Shown here: positions 1 through 6,883 of the stretch, in pieces
How positions within the stretch are numbered: the first letter of the stretch is position 1
How the letters are laid out: each line of letters starts with the position of its first letter
Source of the DNA: Chloroflexota bacterium
Lineage (GTDB): Bacteria > Chloroflexota > Anaerolineae > UBA1429
Reading direction: 5' to 3'
Length of the DNA stretch: 39,719 nucleotides
NCBI GenBank assembly: GCA_012841405.1
Contig: DUUT01000067.1
Coordinates: 1 to 39,719, forward strand
The notes under the pieces: model-generated
The model's input: the letters and a program-made list of their open reading frames with translations, nothing else
Databases searched by the model: none
What the model was told of the DNA's origin: nothing
Program-made: the position numbers and the translations under genes

Positions 1-2
1 CC

Positions 3-104
3 GCCGTCTACAACGGCGGCGCGGCGCTCTTGCTGCCCCTGGGCGACTGGCGATGTTCCGCCTCACTCCCAGGAGGCTTGCACCGCGGCGATCCGCTCCA
101 ATAA
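3..104 (+). CDS. possible C-terminal end of an upstream gene (partial)
   Basis: The third frame is open from the window edge to a TAA at 102-104 and begins with a protein-like stretch (AVYNGGAALLLPLGDW). If real, it is the tail of a plus-strand gene converging on the aldo/keto reductase and overlapping its last 42 bases. Only 33 codons are visible, and the part after about codon 17 is antisense to the reductase, so this could be chance. No family can be named. Confidence 0.25.
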   Translation, partial: AVYNGGAALLLPLGDWRCSASLPGGLHRGDPLQ

Positions 105-974
105 CCCAGCCGACAGAGCATCACCGTTCGACGCGGCTACGTTGGCCGTCAGCTGCTCTATCGTGCGCGCGCCAGGGATGGCCGCCGAGACGCCCCGTTG
201 GCTCAGGCAGTAGCGCAGGGCCAGCTGCCCCATGGGTATACCGCTCTCCTCGGCCAGCGGCCGGAACCCCTCAGCCCGCGCAATAAGCCGCGGCATGCGC
301 TCCCCCGCCAGGTGCGCGCGATGGCCCTCCGGGACCTCGCGATCGGGGCGGAACTTGCCCGTCAGGATCCCCTGCGCCATGGGGACACGCACGAGGATGC
401 CCATCCCCGCCTCTGCCGCCAGGCCAAAGACGCTGTGCCCCACGTTAGGCTCGAGCATGTTAAACGGCACCTGCAGCACATCCACCAAGCGCTGCTCGAT
501 CAGCCAGCGCCCACAGGCGGCGTCGTTGATCGAGACGCCAGAGAAGCGTATCTTGCCCGCCTCCTTGGCGCGCTCCATGGCCAGCGGCCAGTCGTAGCGC
601 TGCATCTCTTCCAGAGTGGGGCTGTGTAGCTGGTAGATGTCGATGCACTCCCGGCGCAACCGACGCAGGCTCTCGTCGAGGCGCAGGAGGATGCGGTCGG
701 GCGACCAATCCTTCTCACCCGTCTCGCGGATGCGGCACACCTTGTCAGCGACCATGACGTCGTCGCGGTTGCCGATGGCCTCCCCCAGGATGTCCTCACT
801 CGCGCCCCAGCCGTAAGCCTCGGCGGTGTCAAAGAGCGTGATCCCGAGGGCGACGGCGTGTCGCACGAGGCCCACCCAGTGCTCTGTGGGCATTTGTGGC
901 TCGCCCAAGCGGTTACATCCCATTCCAATCTCGGATACCTGGGCGCCGGTCGCGCCCAATGCACGATAACGCAC
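63..974 (-). CDS. aldo/keto reductase
   Basis: NAD(P)H-dependent aldo/keto reductase of about 303 residues, a (beta/alpha)8 barrel that reduces carbonyls or oxidises sugars in the cytoplasm. The family motifs are visible: an N-terminal RALGATG...VSEIGMG strand, LFDTAEAYG carrying the catalytic Asp and Tyr, ADKV with the Lys, YQLHSP with the His, and a C-terminal PGARTIEQL cofactor-binding segment. I place the start at the GTG at 974 because GGAGGAG lies 3 bases upstream and the protein then begins exactly where homologues begin; an ATG at 1001 would add nine unusual residues. It lies 276 bases downstream of the rhamnonate-dehydratase-like gene on the same strand. A role in L-rhamnose or L-fucose oxidation is therefore plausible but is inference; the substrate cannot be read from the sequence. 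Confidence 0.85.
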   Translation of the reverse strand: MRYRALGATGAQVSEIGMGCNRLGEPQMPTEHWVGLVRHAVALGITLFDTAEAYGWGASEDILGEAIGNRDDVMVADKVCRIRETGEKDWSPDRILLRLDESLRRLRRECIDIYQLHSPTLEEMQRYDWPLAMERAKEAGKIRFSGVSINDAACGRWLIEQRLVDVLQVPFNMLEPNVGHSVFGLAAEAGMGILVRVPMAQGILTGKFRPDREVPEGHRAHLAGERMPRLIARAEGFRPLAEESGIPMGQLALRYCLSQRGVSAAIPGARTIEQLTANVAASNGDALSAGLLERIAAVQASWE

Positions 975-1250
975 AATCTCCTCCGCTGCTATCTCTTCCA
1001 TCTGTCCTTCGGGGCCCCAAGAACCTCTCGACGCCCGTCGGCCGTCTCCCCAGCACGATGGGGCCCCGCACCGTGCGTCAGGGTACCGAGCGGCGCTCGT
1101 GAGGGGCCCACGTCACACGGTGATGCGCCAAATCCTTCTCGTCGCCCGGGTAAACGCGGGCAGCACCCCGCGCTCCCCGGCAGGCACCGCCACCGTCGCG
1201 AGGCGATGCTCGTCGCTCCTATCCCTTTCCACACGCGCCATGGCGTATCG

Positions 1251-2417
1251 CTAGGCGAAAAACGGCTCGAACCACTCGAGCGGCATGTCGATGCCAAACC
1301 CTGGCCCATCGTTGACCGTGACCCAGCCGTCCCGTGGCGGGATCGTCCCAGGCGTCCAGTCGACCTCGACCAGCGGCACGCCAGGCGCCGACCCGATAAA
1401 GCACTCGGCCCAGGGCATGTTCGGCATGGCGAGGGTCAGGTGCTGTCCGTAGGGATGGGTACCGCCACCGTGGAGCATCACCGTGAGGCCGGCGCTGTCG
1501 GCCATCTCGGCGATGCGGCGACAGGCGGTGAGCCCACCGACCCAGTGGATGTCGGGCTGCAGGATGTCCACCGCGCGGCGCGTGATGAGCTGCTGGAAGG
1601 GCCACGGCGTGTACATGTGCTCGCCGGTGGCCAGTGTCTGCCAGGGCAGCCGCTGGCGCACCGCCACATGGCCATCGAGGTCCTCGGGAATGAGGTACTC
1701 CTCGATCCACTTGAGCCCGTAGGGGCGCAGGCGCTCGGCCAGTCGCACGGTGTACTCCACATCGAACGCCATGTAGCAGTCGAGCATGATCTCGACATCG
1801 TCGCCCACGAGCTCGCGGGTACGCGCGACGAGCTTTTCGTTCTCGTCCAGCCCCCAGAGGCCGTCCACCGGCCCATAGGGACAGGCGAGCTTGACGGCCT
1901 TGAAGCCAAGCTCCAGGTACCAATCGATGTCGTTGCCGGTGGCATAGGCAAAGGCGCGGTCGCGCACCTTGCCGCCCAGCAGCTCGTACACCGGGCGCCC
2001 CTGGATCTTGCCCGCCAGATCCCACAGCGCCAGATCAACGCCACTGATCGCCACCGACGCCAGGCCCACCGTACCGTAGGGTTTCGACATGCGGAACATC
2101 ATGTCCCACAGCCGCTCTATGGCCAGCGCCTCTTGGCCGACGAGGAGGGGGGCAAAGTGATCGGCGATGATGGCAGCAACCGGCCGGCCAAAGCTACAGG
2201 AGGCCAGGCCATAGGTGCCATCCTCGGCGGTGATCTTGACCCAGACCCCCTCCCAGCGGGGCAGCCACAGGCTGCGATGGCGCTTTACCTCCGGGAATCG
2301 CGACATCGGGTTGGCAACCTCAGCATCTTGGGTCCACGCCGGGCGGCGCGCCGGGGTTCGGGGGCCCTTCGGCGCTGGTCGTTTGAGTCGCAGCACGTCG
2401 ATGGCCTTGATCCTCAT
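1251..2417 (-). CDS. L-rhamnonate dehydratase-like enolase superfamily protein
   Basis: Member of the mandelate racemase/enolase superfamily, 388 residues, most like L-rhamnonate dehydratase, which removes water from L-rhamnonate to give 2-keto-3-deoxy-L-rhamnonate. Visible landmarks are Lys173/Lys176 (FKAVKLA), the metal-ligand series Asp213 (MLDCYM), Glu239/Glu240 (KWIEEY) and Glu266 (TGEHMY), and a catalytic His near 316 (MLHGGGTHPYG). The phrases PMSRFPE, GVDLALWDLAGK and WVGGLTACRRIAE fit the rhamnonate branch. The start at 2417 has AAAGGAG six bases upstream; the open frame continues to 3296, but that extension is antisense to the L,D-transpeptidase gene. A matching sigma70-type promoter lies at 2469-2497. 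Closely related acid-sugar dehydratases cannot be excluded without a tree. Confidence 0.85.
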   Translation of the reverse strand: MRIKAIDVLRLKRPAPKGPRTPARRPAWTQDAEVANPMSRFPEVKRHRSLWLPRWEGVWVKITAEDGTYGLASCSFGRPVAAIIADHFAPLLVGQEALAIERLWDMMFRMSKPYGTVGLASVAISGVDLALWDLAGKIQGRPVYELLGGKVRDRAFAYATGNDIDWYLELGFKAVKLACPYGPVDGLWGLDENEKLVARTRELVGDDVEIMLDCYMAFDVEYTVRLAERLRPYGLKWIEEYLIPEDLDGHVAVRQRLPWQTLATGEHMYTPWPFQQLITRRAVDILQPDIHWVGGLTACRRIAEMADSAGLTVMLHGGGTHPYGQHLTLAMPNMPWAECFIGSAPGVPLVEVDWTPGTIPPRDGWVTVNDGPGFGIDMPLEWFEPFFA

Positions 2418-2468
2418 GGCATACTCCTTTGTAGGGGACGGGAACCAACGGACACCCGCACAGGCGCC

Positions 2469-2497
2469 ATTATCCACAGGAGTCGCGCGCGGTTCAA
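2469..2497 (-). promoter_or_regulatory. sigma70-type promoter of the rhamnonate dehydratase-like gene
   Basis: Read on the minus strand, TTGAAC (2492-2497), a 17-base spacer and GATAAT (2469-2474) preceded by TGTG. It lies about 50 bases upstream of the ATG at 2417. Confidence 0.65.
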
Positions 2498-2693
2498 GTG
2501 GGACAGGCGCGCTGGTGTGTCTCCGTTCCGAGGGACCCAACGCGAGGTTTCGCCGGGTCCAGGGCGGGCGTCTGCAATGCGGCGGCGGGTCTTTCCTCGG
2601 CCACACCGCCCGTGCCCCGGCAGGATTTACGCGTTCTTTACGCATGCGGCCATCCTCACCGCCAATAGGGCGACGCTGCGGCTGCCTCGCACC

Positions 2694-2722
2694 TTGCACC
2701 GCCCAGAGGCCGATGCTAGAAT
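2694..2722 (+). promoter_or_regulatory. sigma70-type promoter of the L,D-transpeptidase gene
   Basis: TTGCAC (2694-2699), 17 bases, TAGAAT (2717-2722) with an extended TGC just before the -10 box. Transcription would begin near 2729, which rules out the upstream ATG at 2721 and supports the start at 2793. The rest of the 375-base divergent spacer (2418-2792) shows nothing else I can name. Confidence 0.65.
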
Positions 2723-2792
2723 GCAGCCATTCGTCGCGCACCGGCGCCGACACACGGCGCACACCCTGACCCGGGAGGCCCCTACCCAGCCC

Positions 2793-4229
2793 ATGCCGAC
2801 GCCGGATGAACCCACGCCATCTACCAGCACGACTGACCAAGCCCGAAAGCAGGCCAAGCTCGCATCGCTCTTGCAGCAGGGTGTCGCCGCTGCACAGCGC
2901 GGCCAACGCGCGCGTGCCCAGCGCTTCCTTGAGGCGGCGCTCAGTATAGACCCAACCAACGAGGACGCTTGGCTGTGGCTGGCCGCCATGACGGATGACG
3001 CCGGTGTGGCGCGTGCCATGTACGAGCGCGTACTGGAGGATCATCCCGACAGCCCCCGCGCCCGCGGCGCGCTGGGCTGGTTGGACCGGTCTACGCAGCA
3101 GGGCGCCGCGCCGACGCCCGAGCGCGCTAGCGCTGCTGCGCAGCCGAGCCCTGCGAGCGGCGCCGCCTTTGTGCCACCGTGGGAGCGGCCGCAACCTACG
3201 GACGACCCTACGACCGCCCCGGCGACTCCTCTCATGGAAGGCACACAGCCCCCAGCGGCAGAGCACGCCAGCGGCGCACCGAGCGTCATTCGCCATGGGG
3301 GCGAGGCGGCGTCACCGCCCCAGCACACCCCCCCCGCTCCGCCGCAGGACCGCACGCCCATTGATGGGAGCGGCACCGAGGCCGTCCCCCCCCAGGCGAT
3401 GACACCGCCTGGTGCGCGGGTGGGGCGGGAGCTCGCCTCCCAGTGGCAGCGACTGCGCTCCGCAGTGCTCGCCATCGCCGAGCACTGGCCGCCGGATTGG
3501 TTGCGTCGCATGCCGCCGCGCGAGCGCCTGCGCGACGGCGCCATGGTAGCCATGATCGGCGCCCTGGTATTCGGGAGCTTGTTCCTGCTCTCGCTGCTGA
3601 GCAGCCCGTCGCGCGCCACCGAAGTGCGCGTCGCCTTGGGCGTCATCACCGAGACGCCGACGGTCACGCCATCGCCTACGGCTACCCTCACCCCGTCAGC
3701 AACGCCCACGCCCACCCACACGCCGACGTTGACGCCTAGCGCGACGCCATCCCCCACCATGACGCTGACGCCGTCGCCCTCGCCCACGCCTCATTGGCAT
3801 ACGCCCAAGATCCTCCCGCTTCCGCTGGACGAAAAGTGGATCGAGGTGGACCTGACGACGCAAACCCTGTATGCCTACGAGGGCGAAACGCGCGTGTACA
3901 CGGCCACGGTGTCCACGGGTAAGGGGAACACGCCCACGGTGCAGGGCAAGTTCCGCATCCAAAGCAAGTACGCGTCGCAGCTGATGGTAGGGCCTGGATA
4001 CTACCTGCCCAACGTGCCTTATGTCATGTATTTCTATCACAACTTTGCCCTGCATGGCGCTTACTGGCATGACAAGTGGGGCACGCCGACATCGCATGGC
4101 TGTGTCAACCTCAAGCACGAGGACGCCGAGTGGCTCTATAGCTGGACAGATCCCCCCGTCCCGGAGGGGGCCACATCCGTCCAGGTGCGCGCCAGCAACG
4201 AAGGCACCTGGGTCATCATCCACGACTGA
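2793..4229 (+). CDS. membrane-anchored L,D-transpeptidase with N-terminal TPR region
   Basis: Protein of 478 residues that would cross-link or modify peptidoglycan outside the membrane. In order: a TPR-like helical region at about 20-85 (LLQQGVAAAQRGQRARAQ..., DAWLWLAAM), a long Pro/Ala/Thr-rich linker, one membrane span at about 250-272, a Thr/Pro/Ser-rich stalk, then a C-terminal YkuD domain. The catalytic signature is intact: an HGAYWHDKWG segment followed by SHGCVNL, with the nucleophile Cys437. The order implies a cytoplasmic TPR part and an external catalytic domain, unusual compared with secreted YkuD enzymes. The start ATG follows GGGAGG by 14 bases, rather long; a promoter at 2694-2722 excludes the longer frame, which is open back to 858. 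Confidence 0.85.
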   Translation: MPTPDEPTPSTSTTDQARKQAKLASLLQQGVAAAQRGQRARAQRFLEAALSIDPTNEDAWLWLAAMTDDAGVARAMYERVLEDHPDSPRARGALGWLDRSTQQGAAPTPERASAAAQPSPASGAAFVPPWERPQPTDDPTTAPATPLMEGTQPPAAEHASGAPSVIRHGGEAASPPQHTPPAPPQDRTPIDGSGTEAVPPQAMTPPGARVGRELASQWQRLRSAVLAIAEHWPPDWLRRMPPRERLRDGAMVAMIGALVFGSLFLLSLLSSPSRATEVRVALGVITETPTVTPSPTATLTPSATPTPTHTPTLTPSATPSPTMTLTPSPSPTPHWHTPKILPLPLDEKWIEVDLTTQTLYAYEGETRVYTATVSTGKGNTPTVQGKFRIQSKYASQLMVGPGYYLPNVPYVMYFYHNFALHGAYWHDKWGTPTSHGCVNLKHEDAEWLYSWTDPPVPEGATSVQVRASNEGTWVIIHD

Positions 4230-4261
4230 GCTCAAGCGGCGGAGGCGACACCCGGGGAGGA

Positions 4262-4296
4262 CAAAGGGCCGTGAGCGTTGCGCTCACGGCCCTTTG
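4262..4296. terminator. bidirectional intrinsic terminator
   Basis: Perfect 16-bp stem (4262-4277 with 4281-4296) and a three-base loop, with AAA on the 5' arm and TTT on the 3' arm, between the convergent transpeptidase and secreted-protein genes. Confidence 0.85.
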
Positions 4297-4324
4297 CTTC
4301 AGCAGTCGGCAGAGGGTGGTAGCT

Positions 4325-6085
4325 CTAGCGGCCTCCGGCAGCGGGTAGCAGGCCCGGCTCAGGAGATAGCACGCTATAGGCCAGTGTCTGCAAAAAGCCC
4401 GGCGGCAGCTCCTGGTCGGTAAAGCTCACCTCAACCCCAACCTCCGTAAAGGCAAAGAGGTTAAAGGCGCCATGCGCCGCGGCGCGGCTCAGTTGCCACC
4501 CCAGCCCTCCAGGGAGGTTGAGCTGCGTCCCCGCAACCTTCATGCCCAGATCCACGAGGTTGGCGCGCGTCGGCCCATCCCAGCGCAGCCGAGCGTTCGT
4601 ACCATTGATGGTGACCCGTAGCCCCTCGGGGCCCACATAGATGCCCGCCGTGCTGATCCCAGGGCTATAGGCCTGACGGTACGGGTCTACGACATTGACG
4701 ACATCCAGGCCGGTGAACTGTGTGACCAGTTCCAAGGGGAGGGGCTCACCAAAAACGGCGATCGAGTTGGGCGCGATGGTGAGCTTGGGTACCACGCTCA
4801 CCGCGCCACGTGTGGGCAGCGTCTGGTAGTCCAGGAGAGCCAGGTTCGGAGGAGTGCCCCCCTCGACCGAGATCCCCACCATCAGCTGGGCGTCACCGAG
4901 AGCGCCTTCCGCCATGTCCAGGGGGAGCGCGCCTCCCAGCACCGAGGTGTTCAGCGTCTGCAAGAACCCCTCGTCCATCTCGAGGTAGGGCAGCTGCGTG
5001 TCACCGGCGACCAGCCTCAGCTGGCGATTCGCCCCATCCCACGTCAGCGCGGCCGAGCCGAGCGTGCGAAGCAGGCCTGCCGTCTGGTCATCGAGGACGG
5101 TGTTGATTGGCATGCCCTCCACCCGCACGGCATTGTCAGCCCCCACCTCGACCATCAGTGGGCGGCCGATGTTGATTGCTGGTGGCGCATCGCGGCTCGC
5201 ATCGGCGATGTACACGCTGGCGGATATGTGGGTGCCATCGAGCCAGGTCTCGATCAGGCCGTTGATCTGCTCGTTGGGCTGCATGGCCAGGAGGTTCGCC
5301 AAGGTATCGGCGTTGTCGATGAGGTAGTCGCTGTTGATATCCAACTGGAGCCACTCCTGGCCGTTGGCCGAGATGATCGCCCCAAACGCGTCGAGATCGA
5401 TGTCCAGCTGCGTGATCCCGAGTTGGTTCAGTACGCTGATATCAACGGCGTCCATGACCAGGCCCAGCTCCTCGGCGGCCATGCCCCCGACGGTCAAGAG
5501 CTTTCCCTGTGGTGACATGGTGGCCTCGACCCGCAAATAGTTCACCGGCTCGTAGGCGGGCCGGGCCTGGACACGAGGGCTGAGATCTGAGATGTAGAGG
5601 ATGGATGGATCCTTTGGCGGCAGATGGAGGGCGAGGCTGGCATTCGTCTCGTTCAGCCAGGCGATGAGGCCAGCGAGCTCGGGTAGATACTCGCCCGCAG
5701 CAGTGATGGCAGCATCCGTGAGCGATAGCGCGGCCACCGGCTGGCTGTTCACGAGGATCGTCGTGCGGTCCCCCTCTTTGACGAGCGACAAGTGCTGGAT
5801 GTCGTTGGTCACGGCCACGGAAACCATTTCGGGCTGGACGACGGGCGCCATCACGCCGAGACCGAGGCGCTGCGAGAGTGAGTCAAAGCTGTCCGAGTCG
5901 ATCCCCAGATCCAGCCCCCCAAAGGCCAGCGACCACTTGCCGTCGGGCTGGACGTTCACGTCCAAGATCAGGGTGCTCGACGCCGCCATCGGGGCGCGTG
6001 GCCCCTGCGCCTCAGCGGCCGAAAAGCCCGCCAATAGAAGCCATATAGATAAAAAGAGTACGAGACACGTGAGTAACCGTTTCAT
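4325..6085 (-). CDS. secreted protein of unknown function with about four degenerate internal repeats
   Basis: Protein of 586 residues with a classical signal peptide (positively charged KR, hydrophobic core to about residue 20, cleavage probably after AEA near 26). I recognise no family. The mature part appears built of about four repeats of 120-130 residues, each with a short beta-hairpin core of the pattern hydrophobic-x-(N/G)-(G/S)-x-x-hydrophobic followed by alternating hydrophobics: VNSQPVA (112-118), ANGQEWLQLD (240-249), AGDTQLPYLEM (360-370) and TINGTNARLRW (492-502). Each core is preceded by a LG-x-x-x-L strand and followed by a leucine-rich helix. No catalytic motif is evident; a structural or ligand-binding cell-surface role is a guess. 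The ATG at 6085 has AAGGAG upstream, and the transcript would start about 420 bases earlier. Confidence 0.7.
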   Translation of the reverse strand: MKRLLTCLVLFLSIWLLLAGFSAAEAQGPRAPMAASSTLILDVNVQPDGKWSLAFGGLDLGIDSDSFDSLSQRLGLGVMAPVVQPEMVSVAVTNDIQHLSLVKEGDRTTILVNSQPVAALSLTDAAITAAGEYLPELAGLIAWLNETNASLALHLPPKDPSILYISDLSPRVQARPAYEPVNYLRVEATMSPQGKLLTVGGMAAEELGLVMDAVDISVLNQLGITQLDIDLDAFGAIISANGQEWLQLDINSDYLIDNADTLANLLAMQPNEQINGLIETWLDGTHISASVYIADASRDAPPAINIGRPLMVEVGADNAVRVEGMPINTVLDDQTAGLLRTLGSAALTWDGANRQLRLVAGDTQLPYLEMDEGFLQTLNTSVLGGALPLDMAEGALGDAQLMVGISVEGGTPPNLALLDYQTLPTRGAVSVVPKLTIAPNSIAVFGEPLPLELVTQFTGLDVVNVVDPYRQAYSPGISTAGIYVGPEGLRVTINGTNARLRWDGPTRANLVDLGMKVAGTQLNLPGGLGWQLSRAAAHGAFNLFAFTEVGVEVSFTDQELPPGFLQTLAYSVLSPEPGLLPAAGGR

Positions 6086-6450
6086 CCTTGAAACTCCTTC
6101 CTCACCTCACGGGGGCCGCAACGGCCCTCTTTCGCGCGGCTCCACGCCGCCCTGCCGTCAGCCGCTCCAGCGGATGGGCGCCATCGAGCCGCGTGCGAGC
6201 CAGCGAACGCGAACGCACACCTCCTTTCCAGCGATGCCTTGCCGGGCCTTCCCCGCGGGGCTTGCCTACCAAGGATCGCCAAGACAGGCGCGAGGGTACC
6301 GGACCCAGCGCCGTACACGTCCGACTGTCCGTTGTGAGACCTCGTGAGGGGTGAAGGAGAACGTTCGCCGATGCCGCTGTACACGTGATAGGAAGAAGGG
6401 ATCTGCCCGACCGCGCGCAAGAGGGTGGAATGCCGGGCGCGACAGGCAGC

Positions 6451-6504
6451 GATGCCGTGGAGTGGTAGAGCGGTGAGCCGATGCCGTGTGGTAGAGCGCC
6501 GATC
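6451..6504. repeat. short tandem direct repeat
   Basis: Two adjacent copies (6451-6479 and 6480-6504) share GATGCCGTG followed by TGGTAGAGCG. The second lacks a few bases. They lie next to the minus-strand promoter at 6513-6541, inside the long leader of the secreted-protein gene. Confidence 0.6.
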
Positions 6505-6512
6505 TCACACAC

Positions 6513-6541
6513 ATTATAGGAGGCGCATTTCGGACAGTAAA
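6513..6541 (-). promoter_or_regulatory. sigma70-type promoter with long leader to the secreted-protein gene
   Basis: On the minus strand, TTTACT (6536-6541), 17 bases, and a perfect TATAAT (6513-6518). The transcript start near 6506 lies 420 bases from the ATG at 6085. The leader (6086-6506) has no convincing gene; a small GGGCCG/CGGCCC hairpin (6112-6126) sits just upstream of the ribosome binding site. Confidence 0.6.
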
Positions 6542-6647
6542 TGGCTTTTTTGCCTATTTTATGGGGATTCGCACGCCGACATTGCGATATCCCGCGCCGC
6601 AGCCGACCTCTGTCTGCCTCAGGCGCGGGGCGATTCGCCCCTATCCC

Positions 6648-6676
6648 TTGCGCCCGTGCTCTATCTGTGCTATGTT
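6648..6676 (+). promoter_or_regulatory. sigma70-type promoter of leuS leader
   Basis: TTGCGC (6648-6653), 17 bases, TATGTT (6671-6676) with an upstream TG. The predicted start near 6683 gives a 200-base leader before leuS, containing the leader peptide and attenuator described separately. Confidence 0.6.
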
Positions 6677-6712
6677 ATGAGTAGCTAGCTCGATGAAGGG
6701 CCGTAAACCGCT

Positions 6713-6790
6713 GTGAGACCCAGAACCCGGCACACCCTCCCGCTTGCCGAGCTCCTCCTAGCGAGGAGCTATCGCCGCGTGGGAGGGTAG
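6713..6790 (+). CDS. leucine-rich leader peptide of leuS attenuator
   Basis: A 25-codon frame, GTG at 6713 to TAG at 6788, whose centre reads L-P-L-A-E-L-L-L: five Leu codons within eight (CTC 6737, CTT 6743, CTC CTC CTA 6752-6760). It lies between a promoter and an intrinsic terminator directly upstream of leucyl-tRNA synthetase. This is the arrangement of an amino-acid attenuation leader peptide, whose translation senses charged tRNA-Leu. A GAAGGG lies 12 bases before the GTG. A seven-codon frame (ATG 6693, MKGRKPL) ends in a TGA that overlaps the GTG, so the two may be coupled. It is too short for homology support; the evidence is Leu content, placement and RNA pairing. Confidence 0.65.
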   Translation: MRPRTRHTLPLAELLLARSYRRVGG

Positions 6791-6856
6791 CGGCGCCACA
6801 GCCGGAGCATCCCGAGAGTCGTTGCCAACGGCCTCCCCGCGCGGGGAGGCCGTTTT
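6734..6856 (+). promoter_or_regulatory. transcription attenuator of leuS (1:2, 2:3, 3:4 segments)
   Basis: Four segments can pair alternately. Segment 1 (ACCCTCCC, 6734-6741) pairs perfectly with segment 2 (GGGAGGGT, 6781-6788). Segment 2 can also pair, through GGGAGG, with segment 3 (CCTCCC, 6832-6837). Segment 3 is the 5' arm of the terminator whose 3' arm is segment 4 (GGGGAGG). Between 1 and 2 is an inner hairpin, AGCTCCTC/GAGGAGCT, holding the triple Leu codons. A ribosome stalled there would mask segment 1, free segment 2 to form 2:3, and prevent termination. A ribosome that reaches the TAG at 6788-6790 covers segment 2 and lets the terminator form. Confidence 0.65.
6827..6856 (+). terminator. 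attenuator terminator hairpin before leuS
   Basis: A 28-base perfect palindrome (6827-6854) whose arms are AACGGCCTCCCCGC and its complement, running into TTTT (6853-6856), 28 bases upstream of the leuS ATG. Its position before the gene, rather than after one, indicates a regulatory terminator. Confidence 0.8.
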
Positions 6857-6883
6857 CGTATCCGTGCGGTAGGAGGCTGGCAC

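Noticed and set aside
858-2792. Very long 5' extension of the transpeptidase frame back to 858
   Set aside because: It is antisense to the aldo/keto reductase start and the rhamnonate-dehydratase-like gene, and a good promoter at 2694-2722 lies inside it. High GC keeps many frames open.
2418-3296. N-terminal extension of the rhamnonate-dehydratase-like gene
   Set aside because: It is antisense to the transpeptidase gene and lies beyond a strong ribosome binding site and promoter that support the start at 2417.
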